64,000 bases of DNA from Tranquillimonas rosea (GCF_900111315.1 NZ_FOGU01000008.1:124001-188000); one strand, 5' to 3'; numbered from the stretch's first letter, positions 1 through 10,293 are shown. Notes: a model not told the origin generated them from the letters alone. Numbers and translations are program-made.

Positions 1-291
1 CGGACCGCCCTCGAGCTTGCCACGCGCGGCGGCGCGCGGCTGCTCGGCCGCGAGGATTGCGGCGCGCTGGAGGTCGGCAAGCGCGCGGATGTGGCAATCT
101 GGGACGTCTCGGGCATCGAGTCCGCGGGCAGCTGGGACGCCGCGGCGCTGTGCCTGGCGGGGCCGCGCCTTGTGCGGGACCTGTTCGTCGAGGGACGGCG
201 GATCGTGCGCGACGGGGTACTGACGACCATGGACCTCGGGACCGTGCTCGAGCGGCAGCGGCGGCTGGCGTGCGGGCTGATCGACGGGTGA
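1..291 (+). CDS. 8-oxoguanine deaminase-like amidohydrolase, C-terminal fragment
   Basis: Open at the left edge; only the last 96 codons are present and the stop is TGA at 289-291. The fragment has the usual end of an AtzA/TrzN-class amidohydrolase: an alanine-rich helix ending in GGARLLGR, then a strand with GALEVGKRADVAIWDV, where the metal-dependent hydrolase fold closes its small beta-sandwich, then a short tail with VRDLFVEGRRIVRDG. Among these enzymes the wording most resembles 8-oxoguanine deaminases, which convert 8-oxoguanine to urate. The convergent neighbour is guanine deaminase, which supports a purine role. The metal-binding N-terminal half lies outside the window, so the substrate is an inference; another ring deaminase or a TRZ/ATZ hydrolase is possible. 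Confidence 0.7.
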   Translation, partial: RTALELATRGGARLLGREDCGALEVGKRADVAIWDVSGIESAGSWDAAALCLAGPRLVRDLFVEGRRIVRDGVLTTMDLGTVLERQRRLACGLIDG

Positions 292-301
292 GCGCTGCGA
301 T

Positions 302-360
302 CCGGCCCGCGGGGACGCGGGCCGGGCCTCCGGCGGGGATATTTGGGGACCAAAGAGGGT
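302..360. repeat. Convergent-gene 3' element, copy 1 (hairpin plus GGGGATATTT core)
   Basis: A perfect 10-bp hairpin (302-311 pairing with 316-325, loop GGGA) is followed directly by CCTCCGGCGGGGATATTT and then GGACCAAAGAGG, ending about 5 nt before the stop codon of the minus-strand gene. The same compound layout recurs near 8.4 kb and 52.8 kb, each time between convergent genes. A bidirectional 3'-end or terminator role is inferred. Confidence 0.6.
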
Positions 361-364
361 GGGG

Positions 365-1654
365 TCAGCGCGCTGTCGGCGCCCCGTCGATCCAGGTGGC
401 GGCGACGGCGCGGTCGTCGCCCATCATGATCGTGGGGAAGACCTGTTCCCATACGCTGTCCGCCCGCGCGGCGGCCTGTTCGATCGCCGGGGTTGAGGCG
501 AGGTCGAGGATGCAGAGATCGGCCTCCATCCCCGGCGCCAGCGTGCCGATCCGGTCGTCGAGCCGCAGGGCGCGGGCCGAGCCGGCGGTGGCCAGCCAGA
601 GAAGCTGGGCGGGGTGCAGGGCGGTGCCGGTGAGCTGTCCGATCTCGTAGGCGGCCGCCATGGTGCGCAGCATCGAGAACGACGAGCCGCCGCCGGTATC
701 CGTGGCGAGACCGATCCGGTGCCCCTCGGCGGCGCGGCGCGCGGTGTCGAACAGCCCCGAGCCGATGAAGGTGTTCGAGGTCGGACAGTGCACCAGCGCG
801 CCGCCGGTCTCGGCGATGCGGGCGGTCTCGCGCGGGGTGAGGTGGATGGCGTGGCCGAAGAGAGCGCCCGGCCCTACGAGGCCGGCGGCCTCGTAGGTGT
901 CGAGGTAGTCCCGCGCCTGCGGGAACAGGTCGGCCACCCAGGCGACCTCGTCGCGCTGTTCGCTGAGATGGGTCTGCATCGGGCAGCCGGGATGCTCGGC
1001 CCAGAGCGCGCCCATCGCGGCGAGCTGTTCGGGCGTGGAGGTGGGCGAGAAGCGCGGCGTCACCGCGTAGGACAGCCGGCCCCGCCCGTGCCAGCGTTGC
1101 AACAGCGCCTTGCTGTCGTCGTAGGCGGATTGCGCGGTGTCGCGCAGGAATTCGGGCGCGTTCCGGTCCATCGCCGTCTTGCCGGCGACGAGGCGCATGC
1201 CGCGCCGCTCGGCCGCGGCGAAGATCGCCGTCACGCTTTCGGGGTGGATCGTGCAGAAGGTGCAGACGGTGGTGGTGCCATGCGCCGTGACGAGGTCGAG
1301 ATAGGTTTCGGCCATCTGCGCGGCGTAGGCCGCATCGTGAAAGCGGCTCTCTTCGGGGAAGGTGTAGGTTTCGAGCCAGTCGATCAGCCGCTTGCCCCAG
1401 CTCGCGATGATCGCGGTCTGCGGATAATGCGCGTGGGCGTCGACGAATCCCGGCAGAATCAGCGCCTCGCCGTAATCGGTCACGTTGGCGTCGGGATGTG
1501 CGGCGCGCAGCGCGTCCGCGGCGCCGACCGCCGCGATCCGCCCGTCGTCGACCAGGACGCCGCCATGGCGCTCGTGCCGGACGGCGTCGTCGGGCGGCCC
1601 GGCGAAGGGATCGGCGGTGAAGGCCAGGGTCTGGCCGAGGAGGAGGCGGGACAT
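365..1654 (-). CDS. guaD: Guanine deaminase
   Basis: Hydrolyses guanine to xanthine and ammonia in cytosolic purine catabolism. The 429-residue product has the amidohydrolase layout. PGFVDAHAHYPQ carries the first two metal-ligand histidines (about H74 and H76), followed by a guanine-deaminase-type WLETYTFPEE segment, MQTHLSE, LFGHAIHLT with further metal or catalytic histidines, and ATDTGGG with the conserved aspartate. Length is normal for bacterial GuaD. An in-frame upstream extension to 1789 would run into the divergent mgtE promoter and its sequence is not protein-like, so the ATG at 1654 starting MSRLLLGQTLAF is preferred. It is convergent with the 8-oxoguanine deaminase fragment and divergent from mgtE. 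Confidence 0.93.
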   Translation of the reverse strand: MSRLLLGQTLAFTADPFAGPPDDAVRHERHGGVLVDDGRIAAVGAADALRAAHPDANVTDYGEALILPGFVDAHAHYPQTAIIASWGKRLIDWLETYTFPEESRFHDAAYAAQMAETYLDLVTAHGTTTVCTFCTIHPESVTAIFAAAERRGMRLVAGKTAMDRNAPEFLRDTAQSAYDDSKALLQRWHGRGRLSYAVTPRFSPTSTPEQLAAMGALWAEHPGCPMQTHLSEQRDEVAWVADLFPQARDYLDTYEAAGLVGPGALFGHAIHLTPRETARIAETGGALVHCPTSNTFIGSGLFDTARRAAEGHRIGLATDTGGGSSFSMLRTMAAAYEIGQLTGTALHPAQLLWLATAGSARALRLDDRIGTLAPGMEADLCILDLASTPAIEQAAARADSVWEQVFPTIMMGDDRAVAATWIDGAPTAR

Positions 1655-1787
1655 GGACGGTGAACCTTGAAACGGACGCGACCGGCGCACCCTATGGCGG
1701 CCGTCCGGAGAGGTAAATCGCATGGCGCCCACTGGCCGGTGCGGGGCTCGCGTCCTATGGTCCGCGCGGGCAGGCCAGGAGACGAGC

Positions 1788-3176
1788 ATGAGCGACGCGG
1801 ACCAGGTGATCGAGACCGATGAGCAGGACGAGGACGCCTACGCCCTGACCGGCAAGACGGTGGCCGCCATCCTCGATGCCGTGGAGGCCGAGGACGCCGC
1901 TCTGCTGACCGAGCTGATGGAGCCGCTGCACGCGGCTGACATCGCCGACCTTCTCGAGCAGATCGACAGTGACAAGCGGCACCGGCTGATCGCGCTCTAC
2001 GGCAAGGCGTTCGACGGCGAGATCCTGTCGGAGCTGGACGAGAGCGTGCGCGAGGACGTGATCGCGGCGCTGTCGCCCGAAGTCCTGACCGAGGCGGTCC
2101 GTGAACTGGAATCGGACGACGTCGTCGACCTGATCGAGGACCTCGAGAAGATCCACCAGCAGGTGATCCTTGAGGCGCTTGAGGCCAGCGACAGGGTCGC
2201 CGTCGAACGCGCGCTGACCTTCCCGGAATACTCCGCCGGCCGCCTGATGCAGCGCGAGGTCGTGATGGCGCCCGAGCACTGGTCGGTGGGCGAGGCGATC
2301 GACTTCATGCGGGCGGCGGAGGATCTGCCCGAGCAGTTCTATCACATCATCCTCGTGGACCCGCGGCTGCGGCCGGTGGGCCACGTGACGCTGGGCAAGG
2401 TGATGTCGTCGCGGCGGCAGGAAAAGCTGGCCGACCTGGCCGAGCCGTCATTCCGCACCTTCTCGGTCACGCAGGACGAAGAGGACGTCGCCTATGCCTT
2501 CAACCAGTATCACCTGATCTCGGCGCCGGTGGTGGACGACGAGGGTCGGCTCGTCGGCGTCATCACCATCGACGACGCGATGATCGTGCTGAGCGAGGAG
2601 AACGAGGAGGACATCCTGCGTCTGGCCGGTGTGGGGCCGGAATCGCTGTCGGACACCACGGTGCAGATCGTGAAGCAGCGCTTTCCGTGGCTGTTCGTGA
2701 ACCTGATGACGGCGATCCTCGCCTCATTGGTAATCGCCCAGTTCGAGGCGACTCTGGCCGCCGTGGTGGCGCTGGCCGTGCTGATGCCGATCGTCGCCTC
2801 TATGGGCGGTAACGCTGGCACCCAGTCGCTGACGGTGGCGGTGCGGGCGCTGGCGACGCGCGACCTGACGGGGTCGAACGCGCTACGGGTGATCCGGCGC
2901 GAGCTGGTCGCGGGCTTTCTCAACGGCTGCGTCTTCGCGGTGCTGATGGGGGCGATCGGCATCTTGTGGTTCGGGACGCCAATGCTGGGGGTGGTGATCG
3001 GCCTGGCGATGATCGCCAACCTGGTCATCGCGGGGCTGGCCGGCATCCTGGTGCCGCTGACGCTGGACAAGGTGGGCGTCGACCCGGCGCTCGCTTCGGG
3101 TGTGTTCGTCACCACGGTGACGGACGTGATGGGCTTCTTCGCCTTCCTCGGCCTGGCCGCGGTGCTGATGCTATGA
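1788..3176 (+). CDS. mgtE: Magnesium transporter MgtE
   Basis: Mg2+ channel/transporter of the inner membrane, 462 residues. An acidic N-terminal superhelical domain (about 15-140) is followed by two CBS domains (about 145-270), which in this family sense cytosolic Mg2+ and gate the pore, and then five hydrophobic helices (about 295-460). The pore region contains LMPIVASMGGNAGTQSLTV, which matches the MgtE signature. The ATG at 1788 follows a GGAG ribosome site; an upstream in-frame start at 1722 lies in the guaD-mgtE promoter region and is not preferred. The stop overlaps the next start (ATGA), so mgtE leads a co-transcribed group with the folate ligase. Confidence 0.95.
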   Translation: MSDADQVIETDEQDEDAYALTGKTVAAILDAVEAEDAALLTELMEPLHAADIADLLEQIDSDKRHRLIALYGKAFDGEILSELDESVREDVIAALSPEVLTEAVRELESDDVVDLIEDLEKIHQQVILEALEASDRVAVERALTFPEYSAGRLMQREVVMAPEHWSVGEAIDFMRAAEDLPEQFYHIILVDPRLRPVGHVTLGKVMSSRRQEKLADLAEPSFRTFSVTQDEEDVAYAFNQYHLISAPVVDDEGRLVGVITIDDAMIVLSEENEEDILRLAGVGPESLSDTTVQIVKQRFPWLFVNLMTAILASLVIAQFEATLAAVVALAVLMPIVASMGGNAGTQSLTVAVRALATRDLTGSNALRVIRRELVAGFLNGCVFAVLMGAIGILWFGTPMLGVVIGLAMIANLVIAGLAGILVPLTLDKVGVDPALASGVFVTTVTDVMGFFAFLGLAAVLML

Positions 3177-3727
3177 GTGGGTGCGACGACCCGAAGGCCG
3201 CGGCGCGGAAGGCCGCCCTGGCGCGGCGGGCCGAGGCGCATCGCGCGGCGAGGGGCCGGGCGGGGGCGTTGTCATCTTTCCTGGCGGGGCATCGGGGCGT
3301 GCCGGTGGCGGGCTACCTCCCGATCCGGTCCGAGATCGACCCGGTCCCGGCGATGGCCGAGGCTGCGGCCCACGGGCCCGTGGCCGTGCCGGTGGTCGAG
3401 GCCGAGGCGACGCCGCTGCGGTTCCGTGCCTGGACGCCGGACGTCCGTCTGACCGAGGGGCCGTTCGGCGTGCAGGTTCCAGTGGAGGGCGAGTGGGTGA
3501 CGCCCGAGATCGTCATCGTGCCGATGCTGGCCTTCGACCGGCGCGGCGGGCGGCTGGGTTATGGCGGCGGCTTCTACGACCGGACGCTGGCGGCGCTCAG
3601 GGCGCAGGGGCCGGTGCTGGCCGTTGGATTTGCCTATGCCGGGCAGGAGATGGACGATCTGCCGCTGGAAGAAACCGATGCGCCGCTGGACATGATCGTC
3701 ACGGAGAGCGGCGTGATCGACATTTGA
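3173..3727 (+). CDS. 5-formyltetrahydrofolate cyclo-ligase
   Basis: ATP-dependent conversion of 5-formyl-THF to 5,10-methenyl-THF, returning the storage or inhibitory folate to the one-carbon pool. The 184-residue product has the family features: a basic N-terminal helix with repeated arginines and alanines, GYLPIRSEIDP (substrate pocket), PEIVIVPMLAFDRRGGRLGYGGGFYDRTL, which is the hallmark nucleotide and folate binding motif, and a C-terminal GFAYAGQEMDDLPLEETDAPLD segment. Length is typical. The start ATG overlaps the mgtE stop by 4 bp, implying translational coupling. The functional link to Mg2+ uptake is probably only operonic, although the enzyme uses Mg-ATP. Confidence 0.93.
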   Translation: MSGCDDPKAAARKAALARRAEAHRAARGRAGALSSFLAGHRGVPVAGYLPIRSEIDPVPAMAEAAAHGPVAVPVVEAEATPLRFRAWTPDVRLTEGPFGVQVPVEGEWVTPEIVIVPMLAFDRRGGRLGYGGGFYDRTLAALRAQGPVLAVGFAYAGQEMDDLPLEETDAPLDMIVTESGVIDI

Positions 3728-3818
3728 GCAGACCGCGCTCCGGCTCCGGGGTCGTGCGATGCGAAGAAACGTGCCGCGCATCTTGCTCCGGCCCGTCCCA
3801 GCGCCTAGCAGGGACTTC

Positions 3819-4631
3819 ATGAGACTTCTTTTCCTGGGCGACGTGATGGGCCGGTCCGGACGGACCGCGGTGCACGAGGGGCTTGCCGCGCTGCGTACCG
3901 CGTGGCGTGCCGACTTCTGCATCGTCAACGGCGAGAATGCCACGAACGGCGCGGGCCTGTCGCCGGATCACGCCAAGCTTCTGTTCGACGCGGGCGCGGA
4001 CGTGGTGACTCTGGGCGATCATGCCTTCGACCAGAAGGACATGCTGCAGTTCTGCGAGAGCGAGCGGCGCATCATTCGGCCGCTGAACTATTCCAAGGCG
4101 GCGCCGGGGCGCGGCGCGCGGGTCTTCGACGCGCCGGGGGGGCGACGGGTGCTTGTGGCGCAGGTGCTGGGCCAGGTGTTCATGAAACGACCCTTCGACG
4201 ATCCGTTCTCGGCGATCGAGCCGGTGCTGAAGGCCGCGCCGCTCGGGGCGCAGGTGCAGGCGAGCCTCGTCGACATGCACTGCGAGGCCACGAGCGAGAA
4301 GATGGGCATGGGCCATTTCTGCGACGGCAAGGCGAGCGTCGTCGTCGGCACCCACACCCACGTGCCCACGGCGGACGCGATGATCCTGCCGGGCGGGACG
4401 GCCTATCTGACCGATGCGGGGATGTGCGGCGACTATCACTCGGTCATCGGGATGGACCCCGAAGAACCGCTGCGCCGGTTCGTGACGGGCATGTCGAAGG
4501 GGCGGTTCACGCCGGCCTCCGGAGCAGGAACCCTGTCGGGCATCTTCGTCGAGACCGACGACGCGACGGGCAAGGCGGTGCGCGTGGCGATGGTGCGCGA
4601 AGGCGGCGTGCTGGAGCCGGCCCGTCCGTGA
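3819..4631 (+). CDS. YmdB-like calcineurin-type metallophosphoesterase (TIGR00282 family)
   Basis: The 270-residue protein starts MRLLFLGDVMGRSGR and carries the dinuclear metal motifs of YmdB-type phosphoesterases: GDVMG, the NGENA motif near residue 40, TLGDHAFDQ, VDMHCEATSEK, and VGTHTHVPTAD with the late metal-binding histidines. Bacillus YmdB hydrolyses 2',3'-cyclic nucleotides and affects biofilm and motility decisions; the substrate here is not known. The ATG at 3819 is chosen because the 20 codons upstream (from 3759) are not conserved-looking and a hydrophobic first beta-strand begins right at this ATG. It follows the folate ligase with a 91-bp gap on the same strand. Confidence 0.9.
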   Translation: MRLLFLGDVMGRSGRTAVHEGLAALRTAWRADFCIVNGENATNGAGLSPDHAKLLFDAGADVVTLGDHAFDQKDMLQFCESERRIIRPLNYSKAAPGRGARVFDAPGGRRVLVAQVLGQVFMKRPFDDPFSAIEPVLKAAPLGAQVQASLVDMHCEATSEKMGMGHFCDGKASVVVGTHTHVPTADAMILPGGTAYLTDAGMCGDYHSVIGMDPEEPLRRFVTGMSKGRFTPASGAGTLSGIFVETDDATGKAVRVAMVREGGVLEPARP

Positions 4632-4710
4632 TCCGCGATCGCCCGCTTGCCAGCCGCGTGCGGACCGTTAAGGTCTGCGCGATGCGCCCGAGCCGCGAGA
4701 AGACCGCAGG

Positions 4711-6489
4711 ATGATCGCCCAGTATCTCGACCCCACCGCGCAGGCGATCCTCACCTTCGGTGTGGTGTTCGGCATGTTCATCGCCTTCGCGCGGGAAAGC
4801 TACCCGACGGAGGTCGTGGCGATCTCGGGGGCGTCGCTGATGTTCGCGCTGGGGCTGTTGCCCTACGAGGCGGCGCTCGAGGTGCTCTCGAACCCTGCAC
4901 CGTGGACGATCGCCGCGATGTTCCTGGTGATGGGTGGGCTGGTGCGCACCGGGGCGGTGCAATGGCTGACCGAGCAGGCGGATCGCCGGTCGGATTCGCG
5001 GCCGATCATGACGCTGATCACGGCGCTTCTGGTCGTGGCCATCGGATCGGCCTTCATGAACAACACGCCCGTCGTCGTCGTGATGATCCCGGTCTTCGTG
5101 CAGCTGGCCAAGCGGATCGGCGTGCCTCCGTCGAAGATCCTGATCCCGCTGAGCTATGCCGCGATCCTCGGCGGGACGCTGACGCTGCTGGGGACATCGA
5201 CGAACCTGCTGGTGGACGGCGTGGCGCGTTCGCGCGGGATGGAGCCGTTCACGATCTTCGAGATCCTGCCCCTGGGGCTGGTGCAAGTGGTCGTCGGCGG
5301 CGCCTATCTGATGCTGATCGGGCGCCACCTGCTGCCGGACCGCTCGTCGATGAGCGTCCTGCTGAGCGACCGGCGCAAGCTGAAATACTTCACCGAGGTC
5401 GCGGTGCCCGAGGGGTCGGGCCTGATCGGGGAACCGGTGCTCGAGGCGGAGCTGTTCAAGCGCGAGGGCGTCCGCGTGGTCGACGTGCTGCGCGGCGACG
5501 CCTCGCTGCGGCGCAATCTGGAAGAGGTGACGCTCGAGACCGGCGACCGGGTCGTGCTGCGCACCGAGATGGCCGAGCTTCTGGGGCTGCAGCAGAACAG
5601 GGACCTGCGCGCCGTCGACAAGCTGTCGAGCGTGGCCACCGACACCGTTGAGGTGCTGATTTCTCCCGGGTGCCGGATGATCGGCCGGTCGCTGGGCGCC
5701 ATGCGCCTGCGCCGCCGCTACGGCGTCTATACCCTGGCCGTGCACCGGCGGAACCAGAACATCGGGCGGCAGCTCGACGACGTGGTGGTGCGCGTCGGGG
5801 ACACGCTGCTGCTCGAGGGTGCGCCCGAGGACATCCAGCGGCTCGCGCAGGACATGGACCTGGTGGATATCGCCAAGCCGGCCGCGCAGGCGTTCCGCCG
5901 CGACAAGCAGCCGATCGCGATCGGCTCTCTCGGCGCGGTTGTGGTGCTCGCCGCCGCCGGCGTCGCGCCGATCCTGGCGCTGGCGGTGCTGGCGGTGGCG
6001 GTGATCCTGCTGGCGCGCTGCGTCGACGCGGACGAGGCGTTCTCCTATGTCGAGGGGCGCCTGCTGGCGCTGATCTTCGCCATGCTGGCCGTCGGGGCCG
6101 GGCTCGAGGAGACGGGCTCGGTCGAGATGCTGGTGGGGCTGATCGAGCCGGTGCTGCGGGGCCTGCCGCCCGCGCTGGTGATCTTCTGCGTCTATGCCAT
6201 CTCGTCCACCCTGACCGAGATCGTGTCGAACAACGCGGTCGGCGTGATCCTGACACCGATCGCGATCGAGCTTGGCTCGGCCCTGGGGCTGGATCCGCGG
6301 CCGCTGGTCGTCGCCGTCATGTTCGCCGCGTCGGCGGCGTTCTCGACCCCGATCGGGTACCAGACCAACATGCTGGTCTACGGTCCCGGCGGGTACCGTT
6401 TCACCGACTACATGCGCGTGGGGGTTCCGATGAACATTCTGCTCGGCATCACGGCCAGTCTCGTGATCCCGCTGATCTGGCCGCTATGA
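4711..6489 (+). CDS. SLC13/DASS-family permease with two RCK_C (TrkA-C) domains
   Basis: A 592-residue membrane protein. The first about 210 residues hold several transmembrane helices with FMNNTPVVVVMIPVF and LGTSTNLLVDG, the SNT-type motif of the DASS/ArsB fold that binds cation and anion. Two cytosolic RCK_C-type domains follow (about 220-300 and 310-390), with GEPVLEAEL and GRSLGAMRLRRRYGVYTLAV. A second membrane half contains SSTLTEIVSNNAVGVIL and TPIGYQTNMLVYGPGGY. Such proteins are usually sodium-coupled anion (sulfate or dicarboxylate) transporters, with the RCK_C pair as a regulatory insert. The substrate cannot be read from sequence. The stop overlaps the next start by 4 bp. Confidence 0.88.
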   Translation: MIAQYLDPTAQAILTFGVVFGMFIAFARESYPTEVVAISGASLMFALGLLPYEAALEVLSNPAPWTIAAMFLVMGGLVRTGAVQWLTEQADRRSDSRPIMTLITALLVVAIGSAFMNNTPVVVVMIPVFVQLAKRIGVPPSKILIPLSYAAILGGTLTLLGTSTNLLVDGVARSRGMEPFTIFEILPLGLVQVVVGGAYLMLIGRHLLPDRSSMSVLLSDRRKLKYFTEVAVPEGSGLIGEPVLEAELFKREGVRVVDVLRGDASLRRNLEEVTLETGDRVVLRTEMAELLGLQQNRDLRAVDKLSSVATDTVEVLISPGCRMIGRSLGAMRLRRRYGVYTLAVHRRNQNIGRQLDDVVVRVGDTLLLEGAPEDIQRLAQDMDLVDIAKPAAQAFRRDKQPIAIGSLGAVVVLAAAGVAPILALAVLAVAVILLARCVDADEAFSYVEGRLLALIFAMLAVGAGLEETGSVEMLVGLIEPVLRGLPPALVIFCVYAISSTLTEIVSNNAVGVILTPIAIELGSALGLDPRPLVVAVMFAASAAFSTPIGYQTNMLVYGPGGYRFTDYMRVGVPMNILLGITASLVIPLIWPL

Positions 6490-6818
6490 GACGGGGCCTG
6501 CTGTTTCTGCTTCTGGCCGGCTGCGCGGCCGCACCGCGCGGGGATGCGCCGCGGCCCGGCGCGCAGCCTGAGCAGGTCGTGCTGTACCGCGACACGGTGA
6601 CGGTGCGCTTCGACGACGGGCAACTCTGCGCCGTCCCGCGCGAGGCGCGCTCGGGCGGGTGGAGCGGGCGCACCGTCGGCTGCGCCCATGCCTGGACGGC
6701 CCGCATCGCCGTCCCGTCCGAGCGGCCGCGGCAGTCGCTGGCCCGCGGCGGCGAGCGCGTGCGTCTGACCGGTCCGGACGGCACGGCCATAGGCTACGGC
6801 CCGGCGCCGGGCGTCTGA
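6486..6818 (+). CDS. Small lipoprotein of unknown function
   Basis: 110 residues. MRRGLLFLLLAGCAAAP is a very short lipoprotein signal with lipobox LLAGC, so the mature protein would be lipidated at about Cys13. The rest is a compact domain with two cysteines (QLCAVPRE and TVGCAHAW) that could form one disulfide, and a C-terminal ARGGERVRLTGPDGTAIGYG strand pair. No family is recognised. The ATG overlaps the SLC13 transporter stop (ATGA), so it is translated from the same message. A role in envelope support of the transporter is possible but unproven. Confidence 0.75.
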   Translation: MRRGLLFLLLAGCAAAPRGDAPRPGAQPEQVVLYRDTVTVRFDDGQLCAVPREARSGGWSGRTVGCAHAWTARIAVPSERPRQSLARGGERVRLTGPDGTAIGYGPAPGV

Positions 6819-6920
6819 GAGTGGACCGGGCCGGGGCGCCGGATCACGCGCGGAGGCTTGAAGCGGGGCGGGACCCTGCGATATACGACGCCATCCCGAG
6901 ACATACGGAGCGACAGGACC

Positions 6921-7670
6921 ATGGCAGGCCATTCTAAGTGGGCGAACATCCAGCACCGCAAGGGCCGGCAGGACGCCGCACGGTCCAAGCTGTTCTCGAA
7001 GCTGTCCAAGGAGATCACCGTCGCCGCCAAGATGGGCGATGCCGATCCAGACAAGAACCCGCGCCTGCGCCTCGCGATCAAGGAGGCGAAGTCGAACTCG
7101 GTCCCCAAGGACGTGATCGACCGGGCCATCAAGAAGTCGCAGGGCGGCGACGCCGACAATTACGAAGAGATCCGCTACGAGGGCTACGGCCCGCAGGGAG
7201 TCGCGGTGATCGTCGAGGCGATGACCGACAATCGCAACCGGACCGCCTCGACCGTGCGGTCGACCTTCGGCAAGCACGGCGGCAACATGGGTGAGACCGG
7301 GTCGGTCAGCTTCATGTTCGACCGCAAGGGGCAGGTGGTCTATCCCGCCGACGCCGGTGACGCGGACGACGTGATGATGGCCGCGATCGAGGCCGGCGCC
7401 GAGGATGTCGAGAGCGGCGAGGACGGGCACGTCATCTGGTGCGCCGACACCGATCTCAACGACGTGTCGACCGCGCTGGAGGAACAGCTGGGCGAATCCG
7501 AGTCGACCAAGCTTGTGTGGCGGCCGCAGACCACGACCGAACTGGACCTTGAGACGTTCCAGAAGCTGATGAGGCTGATCGAAGCGCTCGAGGACGACGA
7601 CGACGTTCAGCGAGTGACGACCAATTTCGAGGTCTCCGACGAGGTCATGGCCGAGCTCGAGAACGCCTGA
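6921..7670 (+). CDS. yebC: YebC/PmpR-family protein (TACO1-like)
   Basis: 249 residues with the universal YebC start [23 protein letters not shown]. It continues with [51 protein letters not shown] and the acidic third domain typical of the family. YebC proteins were long called transcription regulators; more recent work shows that some members help ribosomes through polyproline stretches, so the product may be a translation factor. The ATG at 6921 is chosen because the family begins exactly there. Same strand as the preceding lipoprotein with a 102-bp gap, probably its own transcription unit. Confidence 0.95.
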   Translation: MAGHSKWANIQHRKGRQDAARSKLFSKLSKEITVAAKMGDADPDKNPRLRLAIKEAKSNSVPKDVIDRAIKKSQGGDADNYEEIRYEGYGPQGVAVIVEAMTDNRNRTASTVRSTFGKHGGNMGETGSVSFMFDRKGQVVYPADAGDADDVMMAAIEAGAEDVESGEDGHVIWCADTDLNDVSTALEEQLGESESTKLVWRPQTTTELDLETFQKLMRLIEALEDDDDVQRVTTNFEVSDEVMAELENA

Positions 7671-7738
7671 CGCCCCGCGACACCGATTTTCCGAGCGGGA
7701 CCGGTGACATGCGGGGCACCGCGCGCTAGGGACGCCGC

Positions 7739-8341
7739 ATGGGTGCCGCATATCTCGCCGGCTTCGCGCTCGGCCTGTCACTGATCCTCGCCATCGGCGC
7801 GCAGAACGCCTTTGTCCTGCGCCAGGGGCTGCGGCGGGCGCATGTCCTGCCGGTCTGCCTGACCTGCGCGGTCTCCGACGCGGTGCTGATCGCGGTCGGG
7901 GTCGGCGGGTTCGGTTGGCTGGCCACGTCTGTGCCGTGGCTCGCGCCGGCGATGCGCTGGGGCGGGGCGGCGTTCCTGGCCGTTTACGGCGCCATGAGCC
8001 TGCGGGCCGCCTTCGGCCCGGCCGAGCACCTCGACCCGGCGGAGGGCGATGGCGGCGGGCTGTGGCGGGTGCTGGGCACCTGCCTGGCGCTGACTTGGCT
8101 GAACCCGCATGTCTATCTCGACACGGTCGTGCTCCTGGGCTCGGTCTCGGCCGGGTGGGAGGGTGCGCGTCCGGCCTTCGGCGGCGGGGCGGTGACGGCG
8201 TCCTTCGTGTTCTTCCTGGCCCTCGGATACGGCGCGCGCCTGCTGTCGCCGCTCTTTGCGCGGCCGCTGGCGTGGCGAGCGCTCGACGCCCTGGTCGGGG
8301 TGACCATGTGGGCGATCGCGGTAGGGCTGGTGACGGGCTAG
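7739..8341 (+). CDS. LysE/ArgO-family amino acid exporter
   Basis: A 200-residue inner-membrane protein with six hydrophobic segments. It carries the LysE-superfamily hallmarks LAIGAQNAFVLRQGLRRAHV near the N-terminus and LTWLNPHVYLDTVVLLGSV in the middle, the latter matching ArgO/LysE rather than the RhtB branch. Such proteins export basic amino acids by proton antiport. Substrate choice (arginine or lysine) is inferred from these motifs only. The gene stands alone, 68 bp after yebC, and is convergent with the choline transporter operon. Confidence 0.9.
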   Translation: MGAAYLAGFALGLSLILAIGAQNAFVLRQGLRRAHVLPVCLTCAVSDAVLIAVGVGGFGWLATSVPWLAPAMRWGGAAFLAVYGAMSLRAAFGPAEHLDPAEGDGGGLWRVLGTCLALTWLNPHVYLDTVVLLGSVSAGWEGARPAFGGGAVTASFVFFLALGYGARLLSPLFARPLAWRALDALVGVTMWAIAVGLVTG

Positions 8342-8357
8342 TTCGGCCCGTGGTGGT

Positions 8358-8430
8358 GAGGGGGCTGTCCGCCCCCTCTTGCGCCTGCGGCGCAATTCAC
8401 CCCCGAGGATATTTCCGGAACCAAAGAGGA
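8358..8430. repeat. Convergent-gene 3' element, copy 2
   Basis: Two perfect hairpins stand in a row: 8358-8365 pairs with 8371-8378 (GAGGGGGC arm), and 8379-8385 pairs with 8389-8395 (TTGCGCC arm). They are followed by CACCCCCGAGGATATTT and GGAACCAAAGAGG, ending about 8 nt before the choV stop codon. Layout and core match the copies at 302-360 and 52773-52871. It probably serves the 3' ends of both convergent transcripts. Confidence 0.6.
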
Positions 8431-8437
8431 CGCGCGG

Positions 8438-9459
<1,022 letters not shown>

Positions 9460-9463
<4 letters not shown>

Positions 9464-10293
9464 TTCTGGGGCATCCTCAGCATGCGGTCGAGAAGGATCG
9501 CGACGACGACGATGACGAAGCCGGATTCGAAGCCGAGCGCGGTGTTCACGGAGTTCAGCGCGCGGATCACCGGCACGCCCAGCCCGTCGGCGCCGACGAG
9601 CGCGGCGATCACCACCATCGACAGCGACAGCATGATGGTCTGGTTCAGCCCGGCCATGATCTGCGGCACCGCCGACGGCAGTTCGACCCGCCACAGGAGC
9701 TGGCGCGGGGTGGCGCCGAAGGCGGTTGCGGCCTCGACCAGCGCGGTGGGCGTCGACGAGATGCCCAGATGGGTCAGACGGATCGGGGCGGGCAGCACGA
9801 AGATCACCGTGGCCAGCAGGCCGGGCACCATGCCGATGCCGAAGAACACGATGGCCGGGATCAGGTAGACGAAGGGCGGCAGCGTCTGCATCAGGTCGAG
9901 GATCGGCCGCATCCAGGCATAGAGCCGGGGCCGGTGGGCCGCGCCGATGCCGATGGGAACGCCGATCCCCATGCAGACGACGCAGGCGGCGATCACCAGC
10001 GTCAGGCTTTCGGTCGTTTCCTCCCAGTAGCCTTGGTTCAGCACGAAGAGAAAGCCCAGCACCACCAAAAGGGCGGTCTGCCACCGACGCTGAAGTGCGT
10101 AGGTCAGCCCCGCCAGTACGGCGACGACGATCAGCGGGTGCGGGGTCTGCAGCACGGCGAGCAGCGACTCGATCAGCCATTCCATCGCGATGGCGAAGCT
10201 GTCGAACACGACGGCACCGTGGGTCTGCAGCCAGTCGAAGGTCGTCCCGGCGGCATCACCGATCGGGATCTTGTGTTCTGCGAGCCAGTCCAT
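9460..10293 (-). CDS. choW: Choline ABC transporter permease
   Basis: 277-residue ProW/ChoW-type permease with about six transmembrane helices. After an amphipathic N-terminal segment come hydrophobic helices, then the BPD_transp_1 domain with GVPIGIGAAHRPRLYAWMRPILDLMQTLPPFVYLIPAI and the EAA loop EAATAFGATPRQLLWRVELPSAVPQI that contacts ChoV. The sequence favours the choline rather than the proline/betaine subgroup, consistent with the neighbouring bet genes. First gene of the choWV operon. A BetI-type palindrome sits 10-29 bp upstream of the ATG, so choline-induced derepression is expected. Confidence 0.93.
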
